Shown one piece after another: positions 1 to 8,008 of a DNA stretch of 32,337 nucleotides. Each line of letters begins with the position of its first letter. Positions within the stretch are counted from its first letter, which is position 1. Source of the stretch: CAYLLD01 sp964425135. GTDB taxonomy: Bacteria; Pseudomonadota; Alphaproteobacteria; Rhodobacterales; Rhodobacteraceae. The stretch spans positions 1 through 32,337 of the forward strand of contig CAYRKW010000036.1 in assembly GCA_964425135.1 (NCBI GenBank), read 5' to 3'. The position numbers were made by a program, and so were the translations under genes. Under the pieces are notes generated by a model. That model searched no databases, was not told the DNA's origin, and saw only the letters and a program-made list of their open reading frames with translations.

Positions 1-1091
1 ATATCCGTCAGGACGCCTTGGTGTTTTGTGCCACTCATATCCACCTCAATCTCGTCGCCGATGCGCGTGTCTGAGGCCAGCAGGCCGTAGCCGATATTGG
101 CTTGCAGGCGGGGGGAGAAGACGCTGTTGGTCATGTGGCCGATGGGTTGGCCGTCACGCGTCACGTCAGCCCAGCGCATGATGGCGGGCAGGGGGGTGGT
201 CCCGGTCAGTTTGATCCCGAGGCTGTGGCGTTTGGGGCCTTCGGCGTGAATTTTGCGCAGGGCTTTGATGCTGACAACTTCGTCATCGACGTCGAGATCG
301 ACATAATTGCCCATGCGCAGCTCAAAGGGGTTTGTTTGATCATCGGTATCACCGCCCCAGGAGATGAGGCCACTTTCGATCCGCTCCCAAGAATTTGGGT
401 AGCCGGGGGTGATGTTCCACGGCGCGCCCGCTTCGCGCAGGATGTTCCATAGGGCCTCGCCTTTGGTTTCATCCATGAGGTAAAGTTCAAACCCGCCTTG
501 TTTGGACCAGCCGGAGCGGGCGAGCATCAGCGGGATGCCTTGCAGGGTTTCTTCGGTGAACCAGAAGTATTTCATGGCGCGCACCTTCTCGCCAAAGAGG
601 GAGGCGACGACGTCTTCGGCTTTGGGGCCTTGGATAGCAAGGGGCGAGACATCGGCTTCGAACACCTCCGCATCGAGGCCGCGTTCGGCACCGATGGCGC
701 GTGCCCAATAGGTAATGTCGCTGTCGGCAATGGAAATCCAGTAGCGGGTGTCGCTGAGTTTGAGGATGATCGGATCGTTGATGATCGTTCCGCGATGATC
801 GCAGAGCGGGACATATTTGCCTTGGCCGATTTTGCATTTGCTCATATCGCGCGGGCTAATGATCTGAACCAGGCGGCCTGCATCGGGGCCGTTGATCTCG
901 ACCTGTCGTTGAACAGAAACGTCCCAGAGCTGAACGCTGTTGATCAGCGCATCATATTCGCGCTGTGCATCGCCATAGCCCGTAGGCAGCAGCATGCGGT
1001 TATAGACCGTATAATGCGAGACGCCTTCGGCCAAAACGCAATTGTGAAAAGGCGACGGTCTAACGCGGGTGGATGGTGCGAGAACGGCCAT
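1..1091 (-). CDS. DmdA-like / GcvT-family aminomethyltransferase (C-terminus cut by window edge)
   Basis: The minus-strand frame is open from the ATG at 1089-1091 to the window edge, about 363 codons, so the last residues are missing. The family is the GcvT-type tetrahydrofolate-dependent methyl or aminomethyl transferases. Its closest resemblance, from memory, is DMSP demethylase DmdA, which moves a methyl group from dimethylsulfoniopropionate to THF in marine bacteria. Supporting stretches are LWDVSVQRQVEI (55-66), SPLAIQGP (149-156), ARSGWSKQGGFE (191-202) and WERIESGL (235-242). The ATG has a good ribosome binding site (AAGGA, 9 bases upstream). It is divergent from gltX, with about 160 bases between them. 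Many roseobacters carry several DmdA-like paralogues with other or unknown substrates, so DMSP activity is not proven. The family is confident; the substrate is not. Confidence 0.75.
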   Translation of the reverse strand, partial: MAVLAPSTRVRPSPFHNCVLAEGVSHYTVYNRMLLPTGYGDAQREYDALINSVQLWDVSVQRQVEINGPDAGRLVQIISPRDMSKCKIGQGKYVPLCDHRGTIINDPIILKLSDTRYWISIADSDITYWARAIGAERGLDAEVFEADVSPLAIQGPKAEDVVASLFGEKVRAMKYFWFTEETLQGIPLMLARSGWSKQGGFELYLMDETKGEALWNILREAGAPWNITPGYPNSWERIESGLISWGGDTDDQTNPFELRMGNYVDLDVDDEVVSIKALRKIHAEGPKRHSLGIKLTGTTPLPAIMRWADVTRDGQPIGHMTNSVFSPRLQANIGYGLLASDTRIGDEIEVDMSGTKHQGVLTD

Positions 1092-1252
1092 GGCGGAGGA
1101 TCCTTATCACTCGATTCTGGGGCGACATTAGGCGCGTTTGCGCGGCGATCTTGGCCAAATGCGACCACGAAATAATTCATCCGCGACATTGCCGCTTATG
1201 GACATCCCGCAGCCCTTGTGAAAAACGGCTCTGCCACAGGAGACTTCGAGCT

Positions 1253-2581
1253 ATGACGACCATCACGAGATTTGCCCCATCACCGACGGGATATCTGCAT
1301 GTCGGGAATTTACGCACGGCGCTGTTTAATTTCCTGATCGCGCGTAAAGCCGGCGGTCAGTTCATATTGCGGCTTGATGATACGGACCCTGAGCGGTCCA
1401 AGCCTGAATATGCGGATGCGATCAAACAGGATCTGGAGTGGCTGGGACTGACCTGGGATCGGGTGGAGCAGCAATCGCTGCGGCTTGATCGTTATGCGGC
1501 GGCGGCGGATGATCTGCGCGCCAAGGAGCGGTTTTACGAGGCGTTTGAGACGCCGACCGAGCTTGATCTTAAGCGCAAGAAGCAACTGAATATGGGAAAG
1601 CCGCCCGTCTATGATCGCGCGGCGCTCAAACTTTCGGATGAAGAGCGGGCTGCCAAACGGGCAGATGCGCCGGGGCATTGGCGGTTTTTGCTGGATCATG
1701 CGCGGATCGAATGGGCGGATGGGATTTTGGGGGATGTATCGATTGATGCGTCATCTGTGTCCGATCCGGTGCTGATCCGCGGGGATGGGCAGGTGCTCTA
1801 TACGCTGGCTTCGGTTGTGGATGATACGGAGATGGGCGTCACCCATGTGGTGCGCGGCGCGGATCATGTGACCAATACGGCCACCCAAGTGCAGATTATC
1901 GAGGCTTTGGGCGGCACAGTGCCGAGCTTTGCGCATCATTCGCTTTTGACGGGCCCGCAAGGGGAGGCTTTGTCCAAGCGGCTTGGCACCCTGTCTTTGC
2001 GCGATCTGCGTGAGGGCGGGATTGAGCCTATTGCGCTGTTGTCGCATATGGCGCGGATTGGATCGAGCGATCCGATTGAGCTGCGAGGCGATATGGAAGA
2101 ATTGATCGCAGGCTTTGATCTGAGCCGTTTTGGCACGGCGCCCACGAAATATGATGTGGAAGATCTCAAACCTCTATCAGCGCGTCTGATCGGGACTTTG
2201 CCCTATGCGGCGATGGCCGATGAGTTGCGCGCGGCGGGTGTGCCGGATGATATGGCCGAGCCGTTCTGGATGGCGGTGCGCGAAAATCTGGAGACGCGCG
2301 CCGATGTCGCGACATGGTGGGCCATTTGCCGCGATGGTGTTGATCCGCAGATTGATGCGGAGGATGCGGACTTCGTGCGCGATGCGTTTGCCGCCCTTCC
2401 AGAGCGCCCCTGGACCGATGAAACCTGGGGGGCCTGGACCTCTGCGCTCAAGCAAACGAGCGGTCGCAAAGGGCGGGCGCTGTTCATGCCTTTGCGCAAA
2501 GCCCTGACAGGACAGGCGCATGGGCCGGACATGGCCCGATTTATGCCATTATTGTCAGCCGGATTCCGCCAAAACAGCTGA
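1253..2581 (+). CDS. gltX: Glutamyl-tRNA synthetase
   Basis: This class I synthetase charges tRNA with glutamate in the cytoplasm. The protein has 442 residues, typical for the alphaproteobacterial enzyme. The start was set at ATG 1253 because the catalytic domain begins at once (RFAPSPTG at 6-13) and AGGAG sits just upstream. The frame stays open further 5', but that extension has no family resemblance. The HIGH motif appears as HVGN (16-19), and the KMSKS loop as ALSKR (239-243) within GEALSKRLGTLSL. The Glu-binding region LRLDDTDPERS lies at 39-49. The C-terminal anticodon-binding helical domain is complete to the stop. A second, shorter member of the same fold, gluQRS, is at 16463-17296. 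That gene is truncated after the catalytic domain, whereas this one is the true tRNA-Glu synthetase. Alphaproteobacteria often have two gltX copies, so another may lie outside the window. Confidence 0.96.
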   Translation: MTTITRFAPSPTGYLHVGNLRTALFNFLIARKAGGQFILRLDDTDPERSKPEYADAIKQDLEWLGLTWDRVEQQSLRLDRYAAAADDLRAKERFYEAFETPTELDLKRKKQLNMGKPPVYDRAALKLSDEERAAKRADAPGHWRFLLDHARIEWADGILGDVSIDASSVSDPVLIRGDGQVLYTLASVVDDTEMGVTHVVRGADHVTNTATQVQIIEALGGTVPSFAHHSLLTGPQGEALSKRLGTLSLRDLREGGIEPIALLSHMARIGSSDPIELRGDMEELIAGFDLSRFGTAPTKYDVEDLKPLSARLIGTLPYAAMADELRAAGVPDDMAEPFWMAVRENLETRADVATWWAICRDGVDPQIDAEDADFVRDAFAALPERPWTDETWGAWTSALKQTSGRKGRALFMPLRKALTGQAHGPDMARFMPLLSAGFRQNS

Positions 2582-2681
2582 ATCTGGCTCAAATGGTCAG
2601 TAATTCGCACGATTTGCGCCCCATTTTCCGCACAAACCACCCCTAGCTTCAGTCTTGTCAGTAGTTAGAGGGTGAGTACCA

Positions 2682-2897
2682 ATGCACATGAATAGCCGTA
2701 TCGTCGCGATTTTGTTTATCTCCTGCGCTTTGTCGTTCGGATTGGCTGCTTGGGCATTCATGGCAGGCTTTGGTCTTCTGGCTGCATTCCTGATCTACTC
2801 GCTCGGCGGATCGAGCATGGTCATGGGCTTTGCAGCGCTGTCTTTTTTCACGTTCCCGGATTTTGATGCAGGTGTTGACGGGCAGCTCTCCGTCTGA
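2682..2897 (+). CDS. Small two-helix membrane protein, unknown function
   Basis: The 71-residue product is very hydrophobic. Residues about 6-30 and 32-57 can form two membrane helices with a GGSS turn between them (42-45), and the tail is short and acidic (FPDFDAGVDG). The start codon is ATG 2682 or ATG 2688, with GAGGGTGAG just upstream; I kept the first. A strong intrinsic terminator follows the stop by about 25 bases, which supports a separate short transcript and a real gene. I do not recognise a named family. The function is unknown; the inner membrane location is inferred from composition. Confidence 0.6.
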   Translation: MHMNSRIVAILFISCALSFGLAAWAFMAGFGLLAAFLIYSLGGSSMVMGFAALSFFTFPDFDAGVDGQLSV

Positions 2898-2922
2898 CCT
2901 CAACCACATCCGTGATTAACGA

Positions 2923-2947
2923 GCCTCCGATGATCGGGGGCTTTTTT
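2923..2947 (+). terminator. Intrinsic terminator after the small membrane protein gene
   Basis: GCCTCCGA pairs with TCGGGGGC across a TGA loop (8 pairs, one of them G-T), followed directly by six T bases. It lies just after the stop at 2897 in the right orientation. Confidence 0.85.
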
Positions 2948-3188
2948 ATGCTCATTCCCTTTACGGTAAGGTAAGTCTATTTGCTGGGTTATGCCTATAT
3001 GGTAGGCGGCCGTATGATTTCGTTGATCGGCAAAACGAACCATGCGAATTTAAGTAACCTCAAGAAAAAGCGAAGACCTTACCCATATTTAACCTGCGTT
3101 ATTCTTCCGACGACATACCAATCAGATTCTTACCGCTTTTGGGCTTCGCAACAAAGGCTTCTATACGCCTTATGATTATCTGGCGTCT

Positions 3189-3926
3189 GTGCCTCAAGAT
3201 ATCGGGCCATATCCAGAGATTGCCGGGTTGTTCGAGAGCAAGCAATCGCAATTCAAGAATTTCCTGCAAGCGATCGACGGGCTTGAGGATAAATTGCTTC
3301 AGTCTGGAAAGAGTGGCGCGCCCAAGCCGAACTGGAATTCGCGCTGGATTTCGAAACTGGACGGGGCCTCGATTTACACATCCGTCGTATTGAACGCGCC
3401 CAAGCGGATCGTGGAGGTTGGATCGGGCAATTCGACCCATTTTATGTGCCGTGCGGTTCAAGATCATGATCTGAGAACGCAGGTCACTTGTATTGACCCG
3501 CAGCCCCGAACGGATGTGACCCAACTGTCTGTCACCCCGATTAAGCGGCCGCTCAGTGTCGATGATGTGGAGATGTTGAGCACGCTTGAGGCAAATGACA
3601 TTCTGTTCATCGACAGCAGTCATATTTTGCAGTCAAATTTTGATGTCGATATTCTGCTCAACCGCGTCTTTCCACGCCTCAATTCAGGCGTTGTTGTGCA
3701 TGTACACGATATTTTTCTGCCCTATCCCTATCCAGAGAGCTGGTCGCCGTTTTGCTTCAACGAGCAAAACGCGTTGATTCCCTGGCTTTTGTCGGATGTC
3801 TTTGATGTGGAATTTGCGAGCTATTATGTCTGGCGGGATATGTCGCAGGAGCTTGATAAAATATGTCCAAACCTGCCGCTCAACATGCCAGATAACGGCG
3901 GTAGTCTGTGGTTGCGGCGGGCTTAA
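3189..3926 (+). CDS. Class I SAM-dependent methyltransferase, start uncertain
   Basis: The Rossmann-type methyltransferase core is clear: the SAM-binding motif RIVEVGSGNSTHF follows a linker, then CIDPQP (acidic residue at the end of strand 2), ILFIDSSHIL, and a strand with HVHDIFLPYPYP. The set resembles the Methyltransf_24-like proteins common in Rhodobacteraceae; the substrate is unknown. The only normal start codon is GTG 3189, giving 245 residues, but no ribosome binding site precedes it. The same frame runs open back to a TAA at 3090-3092. It encodes GLRNKGFYTPYDYLASVPQ directly before the GTG, which looks like the usual family N-terminus. That stretch has no ATG, GTG or TTG. Translation may start at a rare codon such as ATT 3126, or the real start was lost by mutation or a base error. 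A 291-base region (2898-3188) before it holds only the terminator and this extension. Confidence 0.75.
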   Translation: MPQDIGPYPEIAGLFESKQSQFKNFLQAIDGLEDKLLQSGKSGAPKPNWNSRWISKLDGASIYTSVVLNAPKRIVEVGSGNSTHFMCRAVQDHDLRTQVTCIDPQPRTDVTQLSVTPIKRPLSVDDVEMLSTLEANDILFIDSSHILQSNFDVDILLNRVFPRLNSGVVVHVHDIFLPYPYPESWSPFCFNEQNALIPWLLSDVFDVEFASYYVWRDMSQELDKICPNLPLNMPDNGGSLWLRRA

Positions 3927-3987
3927 CATCGCCGGTCGTTGATCTCGTTGCTGGGATGTGCCGCAGATAATCGTTGCGGTCCGTGCC

Positions 3988-4557
3988 TCAGTCGATAAGG
4001 GTCGCGCCATGGCTGTCCAGCAGGCTGTCGAAAAGCGCCATCTGATCGGGCGTTAGCTCTACCGCGCGCGGGTAGCGCGGATTGGTGCGATCTCTGAGGA
4101 TCGGCGTTTCCCAGCCGTCGGTGGTCTCAAAGAACGGGGCCAGCGCATCTGGCCCAAGCACATCCAAAAACCCTTTGAGCACCACGTCGACATAAGTTTG
4201 GGGGATTGGAAACTCGGCGCTACCGCGCCGGTTCGACAGGCTTTGGAAGGTGTGGATGGTGATCCCCTCCGGGCCGTCATGATCCACATCCGCATTATCG
4301 AGCGCAAAGCGGCGGTAGCCTGCCTCGCGTGCTTCCAGCGCCGGCCAGGCGTCTTCGGGGACGCGCGCAATCATACCGGCGATGGTATGACCTTCTGCGG
4401 GCTGAATGGTAAGCGCGGTCGCATTACGGGAGGGACCGTTCACCCAGTGACACCAGTCGCGTCGCCAGCCATGCAAATAGGCCGGGGTAATGTCCTGATA
4501 ATCATGCGTTTGAGCATTCACGAGCGAGCCGTATCCGAAGACCCAAATATCCGACAT
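3988..4557 (-). CDS. Gamma-glutamylcyclotransferase-like protein
   Basis: The 189-residue protein begins VFGYGSLVN (6-14), the substrate-binding loop of the gamma-glutamylcyclotransferase (GGCT/AIG2/ChaC-like) fold. The stretch LEAREAGYRRF (74-84) carries the Glu expected as catalytic acid/base, probably Glu78. Enzymes of this fold release 5-oxoproline from gamma-glutamyl compounds such as glutathione breakdown products. The start was set at ATG 4555-4557; a longer frame adds 14 unconserved residues. It is convergent with the methyltransferase upstream and alone as a transcription unit. The substrate cannot be told from the sequence; ChaC-type glutathione cleavage and GGCT-type dipeptide cleavage are both possible. 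Confidence 0.8.
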   Translation of the reverse strand: MSDIWVFGYGSLVNAQTHDYQDITPAYLHGWRRDWCHWVNGPSRNATALTIQPAEGHTIAGMIARVPEDAWPALEAREAGYRRFALDNADVDHDGPEGITIHTFQSLSNRRGSAEFPIPQTYVDVVLKGFLDVLGPDALAPFFETTDGWETPILRDRTNPRYPRAVELTPDQMALFDSLLDSHGATLID

Positions 4558-4643
4558 GATCGCGCGCGCTCCGTTTGAAAAGCAAAACCGGCCCGACATA
4601 TATCGGACCGGATCACCGGAGGCATCCCAAAACTATATGTTGG

Positions 4644-5129
4644 TTACTTGCGCTTTCCAAACACCTGGACGGCGAAGTAGCGGCGCCCACGCATGGCGAC
4701 ACCGACACCGATTTCATGCAAGCGGTTGTCGAGCATATTGCGGCGGTGGCCCGGACTATCCATCCAGGCGCTCACAAACCAGTCCGCGATATCCAGCTGA
4801 GAGCCGCGACGCTCTGCCCAACCGATGTTTTCGGCAAGGCGACGATAGCGGTAGCCGGTGCGCGAGACGCGGTCGGGCAATCTGCTGCCTCCGACCGTAT
4901 GCGAGAATGTGGAGGATTTTGCCAAAACCGCAGCATAGCGGTTGGCTGCTTCGTTCAGATCGTTATTCCAGCGCAAGGAGCGGATGGAACGGCTGTCGCG
5001 CATATGGTTGGTCCCGGCATAAATACGCTTCAACATGGCCGGATCAACGGCAGGCGCGGCGGCGAATGTGGGGGTGGCTGTCAGCAGTGCGGATGATGCG
5101 GACAAAAAGATAAAGTCACGACGATGCAT
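4644..5129 (-). CDS. Secreted CAP-domain (SCP/PR-1-like) protein
   Basis: The 161-residue product starts with an export signal: MHRRDF, a hydrophobic run to about residue 20, and cleavage probable after TFA (21-23). The twin arginine makes Tat export possible, but Sec is equally likely. The rest is one bacterial CAP domain (about 32-160). It has FSHTVGG (75-81), RLAENIGW (97-104), SPGHRRNML (125-133) and EIGVGV (139-144). The residues forming the usual His/Glu cavity are present: His77, Glu100, His128 and Glu139. The biochemical role of bacterial CAP proteins is mostly unknown; cell-envelope or extracellular functions are usual. AAGGAAG lies 7 bases before the ATG. A TATAGT -10-like element is at 5211-5216 (minus strand), about 80 bases upstream. 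Confidence 0.85.
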   Translation of the reverse strand: MHRRDFIFLSASSALLTATPTFAAAPAVDPAMLKRIYAGTNHMRDSRSIRSLRWNNDLNEAANRYAAVLAKSSTFSHTVGGSRLPDRVSRTGYRYRRLAENIGWAERRGSQLDIADWFVSAWMDSPGHRRNMLDNRLHEIGVGVAMRGRRYFAVQVFGKRK

Positions 5130-5475
5130 GTTAAAACTTCCTTACTCGTTACAACACAGATGCCGAGGGAAAACGATTGCGACCACCGACAAATTACGGT
5201 TTCCAAACGTACTATAGAATGAGACACCAATTTGACGCGCGCATGGCGTTGCCATGACATTTTCCCTCTAAAACGCCCTGTTCCCAAGGCGACACCCACA
5301 TCAAATCATAACATCAAGGTAATTACGATTCGATCAACACGAGATGGGACATCAGGGCGAATGAGCGGAAATCCCCGCTGGGGATCAGTGCATGTCTCAA
5401 TAGCTGTTTTGTGATGTGTCCGTCAGATATTGGACGGCACTCTCATGACGTTCACCCAAGTTCCGCCCATCTCCT
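5130..5475. other. Intergenic region with short palindromes, no gene seen
   Basis: This 346-base stretch lies upstream of the CAP gene and downstream of the M48 protease gene (both minus strand). I see no convincing reading frame. It holds a -10-like TATAGT (5211-5216, minus), a 6-base palindrome CATGGC-GTT-GCCATG (5242-5256), and a hairpin ATCCCC-GCT-GGGGAT (5371-5385). The hairpin could help end the M48 transcript but has no T-run. Confidence 0.4.
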
Positions 5476-6216
5476 TCAGTTCAACCGCAGCGGTCGTCCG
5501 GCTCTGATCTGTGACATCGTGTTTTGCACCGTGACAAAGCGCTGTTGGCCTGCCGGGTGGGTTGAGAGGAAACCGCCGCCTGCAAAGCGACGGAAACTTT
5601 GTGCGCCGACGATGGGATTATAGCCTGAAAGATGGGCTATGTAGGTGCCGATTTTATCCGCTTCCAGCTCGTGATCTTGCGAAAATGCACGGGCACCGAG
5701 CGAGCCGCCAAGGCGGATGGCGTCTTGCACCGACGTCGCGGAGGCGCCACTTGCAGAGGCGAGGCTGCCCAGAAGGACCGCGCCCAGACTTGCGGAGTTT
5801 TGGACTTTGCTGATGTGATTGCCGATCTGATGGCCTGCTTCATGGCCCAGAATAAATGCGATCTCGTCATCGTTCTGGACGGTGCGTAGCATGGCCATAT
5901 TGAACGCAAGGATGGGCCGTCCATCCTTCCCGCCGGTTTGATACGCATTTGGCGGGCCGCGATCGTTGTCATCGACGACGATGCGAAAATTGCAGAAACT
6001 GCCTGGCGCACGCGGGTTTTGTTCTTGGCAGATACGCACAGCCATCGGTCTTATGCGGGCGGCAACGCGCGCGTAGTCGCGCACGCCTTGCCGCGCGGAT
6101 TTCGTGGCCTGTGTGCTGGCGGATGGATTTTGTGATTGTGCAGGGGGTGGGGCAGATATGGTCGTTGTCGTACAACTCGCGGCGACCAGTAACACAAAGC
6201 CCAGTATCAGACGCAT
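5476..6216 (-). CDS. M48-family metalloprotease, envelope-anchored
   Basis: This 246-residue zinc protease has the HEAGH motif (HExxH, 125-129) and the downstream ExxxD motif (183-187, in HELEADKIG) that supplies the third zinc ligand. FLSTHPAGQQR (216-226) is typical for this family near the C-terminus. The N-terminus is a signal sequence ending LLVAASC, with Cys15 placed as a lipoprotein cysteine, so the protein probably sits in the periplasm on a membrane anchor. A low-complexity Ser/Thr/Pro/Gln linker follows (16-42). Related proteins (BepA/LoiP type) take part in outer-membrane protein quality control. Unlike BepA, it has no TPR tail. A promoter-like pair of elements lies 30-60 bases upstream. 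The peptidase family is sure; the physiological targets are unknown. Confidence 0.9.
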   Translation of the reverse strand: MRLILGFVLLVAASCTTTTISAPPPAQSQNPSASTQATKSARQGVRDYARVAARIRPMAVRICQEQNPRAPGSFCNFRIVVDDNDRGPPNAYQTGGKDGRPILAFNMAMLRTVQNDDEIAFILGHEAGHQIGNHISKVQNSASLGAVLLGSLASASGASATSVQDAIRLGGSLGARAFSQDHELEADKIGTYIAHLSGYNPIVGAQSFRRFAGGGFLSTHPAGQQRFVTVQNTMSQIRAGRPLRLN

Positions 6217-6246
6217 GCAGGCACTCCTTTACAATGCAGTGCGGTC

Positions 6247-6275
6247 AGTGTGGCAGATTGCGAAAAGCGGGTCAA
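6247..6275 (-). promoter_or_regulatory. Possible promoter of the M48 protease gene
   Basis: On the minus strand TTGACC (6270-6275) and CACACT (6247-6252) are 17 bases apart, about 30 bases before the ATG. The -35 is good and the -10 is poor. The CBS-domain gene at 29148 has the same arrangement, TTGACA-N17-CACACT. Confidence 0.35.
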
Positions 6276-6337
6276 AGCACGGGTTTGTTTGATGGGGTTT
6301 GATGAGGCGCAGTACGTGTATGCACTCGCCCAAAACC

Positions 6338-7714
6338 CTACCCAGCCAAAGCGTGCAATATCCGCGCCCAGCTTCGGGTGCCTTTGTGAAAGCTGGTGAG
6401 GTTGTATTTCTCGTTGGGTGAGTGGATCGCATCGTCTTCTAGCCCGAAGCCAACCATGAGCGAGGGCATGTTGAGGATGTCCAGAAAATGGCCGACCACG
6501 GGGATCGAGCCACCGCACCCTGCGAAGACGCCGTCGTTCGGCCATTCATCGCTCAGCGCTTGGCGGGCTTTTTCGAAAGCGGGATTGTCCATCGGCAACT
6601 CAATGGCCGGAGAGCCGTTTTTGGTTTTGTAGGATACGGTGCAATCTTCGGGCAGGGCGTCTTCTATGAACGCTCGAAACGCGCTCTGGATCGCGTCGGG
6701 GTCCTGCTGGCTGACGAGCCGGAAGCTAACCTTGGCCATGGCTTTGGACGGTAAGACGGTTTTGAACCCTTCGCCCGTATAGCCGCCCGATATGCCGTTG
6801 ATCTCTGCGGTTGGGCGGGACCAGATTTGCTCCAGCGCGGAATACTGTGTTTCTCCGGCTGCGGCGCTCAGACCGACATCGCCCAGAAACGCGCCTTCAT
6901 CAAAGCCAAGCCCGTCCCACTGCGCCTTGAGTGATGGCGGGATGTCCGAGACACCGTCGTAAAAGCCAGGTATCGTCACGCGCCCGTTTTCGTCGTGCAA
7001 TCGGCCCAGTATTTCGGTCAGAACGCGGATCGGATTGCGGGCCGGGCCGCCGTACATGCCCGAATGCAGGTCGAGCGACGGGCCCTCGATGGTGATTTCC
7101 TCAGCCGACATGCCGCGTAGCATCGTGGTAATAGCGGGCGTTGTGGCGTTCCACATGCCGGTATCGCAGACCAGCGCGAGATCAGCGGTCAACTCGTCGC
7201 GATGTGCTTCCATGAAAGGTATCAGCGATGGGGAGCCGCTTTCCTCTTCGCCTTCGAAAAAGAGTGTGATCTTGCACGGGAGCTTTCCATGCACGTCCTT
7301 ATAGGCGCGGCAGGCTTCCACAAAGGTCATCAACTGGCCTTTATCATCCGACGCACCGCGCCCCCGGATCACCTTGCCCTGTGGCGTGTCTTCGAGCGCT
7401 GGCTCAAAGGGCGGGCGATCCCATAGATCAAGCGGGTCCACTGGCTGCACATCGTAATGGCCGTAGAACAACAGATGCGGGCCGGGACCGTCTGCGTGAG
7501 CCACGACCATCGGGTGGCCCGGCGTATCCCGGCGCGATGCGTCAAAGCCTATGGATTTGAGATCATCGACAAGCGCATCTGCCGCCGCCACGCAGCGCGG
7601 TGCATAGGCCGGATCCGTCGAAATACTGTCGATGCGCAAGAGCGTGAGCAGGCGCTCCACGGCAGCGTCGAGATTATCGTCGATTTTGGTGAGGACCGGA
7701 TCGAGTGAGGACAT
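6338..7714 (-). CDS. M20-family dipeptidase (metallopeptidase)
   Basis: The 458-residue protein is a di-zinc M20 peptidase of the dipeptidase/carnosinase-like branch, acting in the cytoplasm since no signal is present. Metal and catalytic residues follow in the expected order: FYGHYDVQP (His86, Asp88), GASDDKGQ (Asp123 bridging), FEGEEESGS (153-161, catalytic and ligand Glu), CDTGMW (Asp184) and, near the end, IHSPNEKY (last His ligand). The dimerisation (lid) domain sits between about 195 and 310. The start is ATG 7712-7714, with GGAG 7 bases upstream; a TTG 15 bases further up overlaps that site and is unlikely. It is separated by 121 bases from the M48 gene in the same direction. The natural peptide substrate is unknown. 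Confidence 0.92.
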   Translation of the reverse strand: MSSLDPVLTKIDDNLDAAVERLLTLLRIDSISTDPAYAPRCVAAADALVDDLKSIGFDASRRDTPGHPMVVAHADGPGPHLLFYGHYDVQPVDPLDLWDRPPFEPALEDTPQGKVIRGRGASDDKGQLMTFVEACRAYKDVHGKLPCKITLFFEGEEESGSPSLIPFMEAHRDELTADLALVCDTGMWNATTPAITTMLRGMSAEEITIEGPSLDLHSGMYGGPARNPIRVLTEILGRLHDENGRVTIPGFYDGVSDIPPSLKAQWDGLGFDEGAFLGDVGLSAAAGETQYSALEQIWSRPTAEINGISGGYTGEGFKTVLPSKAMAKVSFRLVSQQDPDAIQSAFRAFIEDALPEDCTVSYKTKNGSPAIELPMDNPAFEKARQALSDEWPNDGVFAGCGGSIPVVGHFLDILNMPSLMVGFGLEDDAIHSPNEKYNLTSFHKGTRSWARILHALAG

Positions 7715-8008
7715 GGTGCAGCTCCGCAAAAGTTTGTCAAAGAGGTATCACGGGCGTGGGTGCTGTCCAGTGTTTAGTCTTGGTGGGAGAAATCATTTGA
7801 TTGGTGATGGATATCTCAAAGAAACAAGGATCGCCCTCGACCCTGAGTGGGGGTGAAGCCTCTGCCGTGGGGAGGGGAGTGGGCTGTCCGGCTTCGCCGG
7901 ATGTGTGCGTCGTGTGAGGGAGCGCTTAATGTCGAACGCAAGGACGTCAGGTCAGAGTTCACTTGATCGCGCAAAAGTAGCAGATTGAGGAGGGTTCAAC
8001 ACCCAACC
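7715..8008. other. Intergenic region with a small hairpin
   Basis: This stretch of nearly 300 bases lies between mnmA and the peptidase gene, both on the minus strand. No convincing gene is seen. The perfect hairpin TCCGGC-TTC-GCCGGA (7887-7901) has no T-run, so it is not a clear terminator. Confidence 0.35.

Noticed and set aside
2981..3175. 64-codon plus-strand frame before the methyltransferase
   Set aside because: It is in another frame than the methyltransferase extension, has no ribosome binding site and the product looks random.
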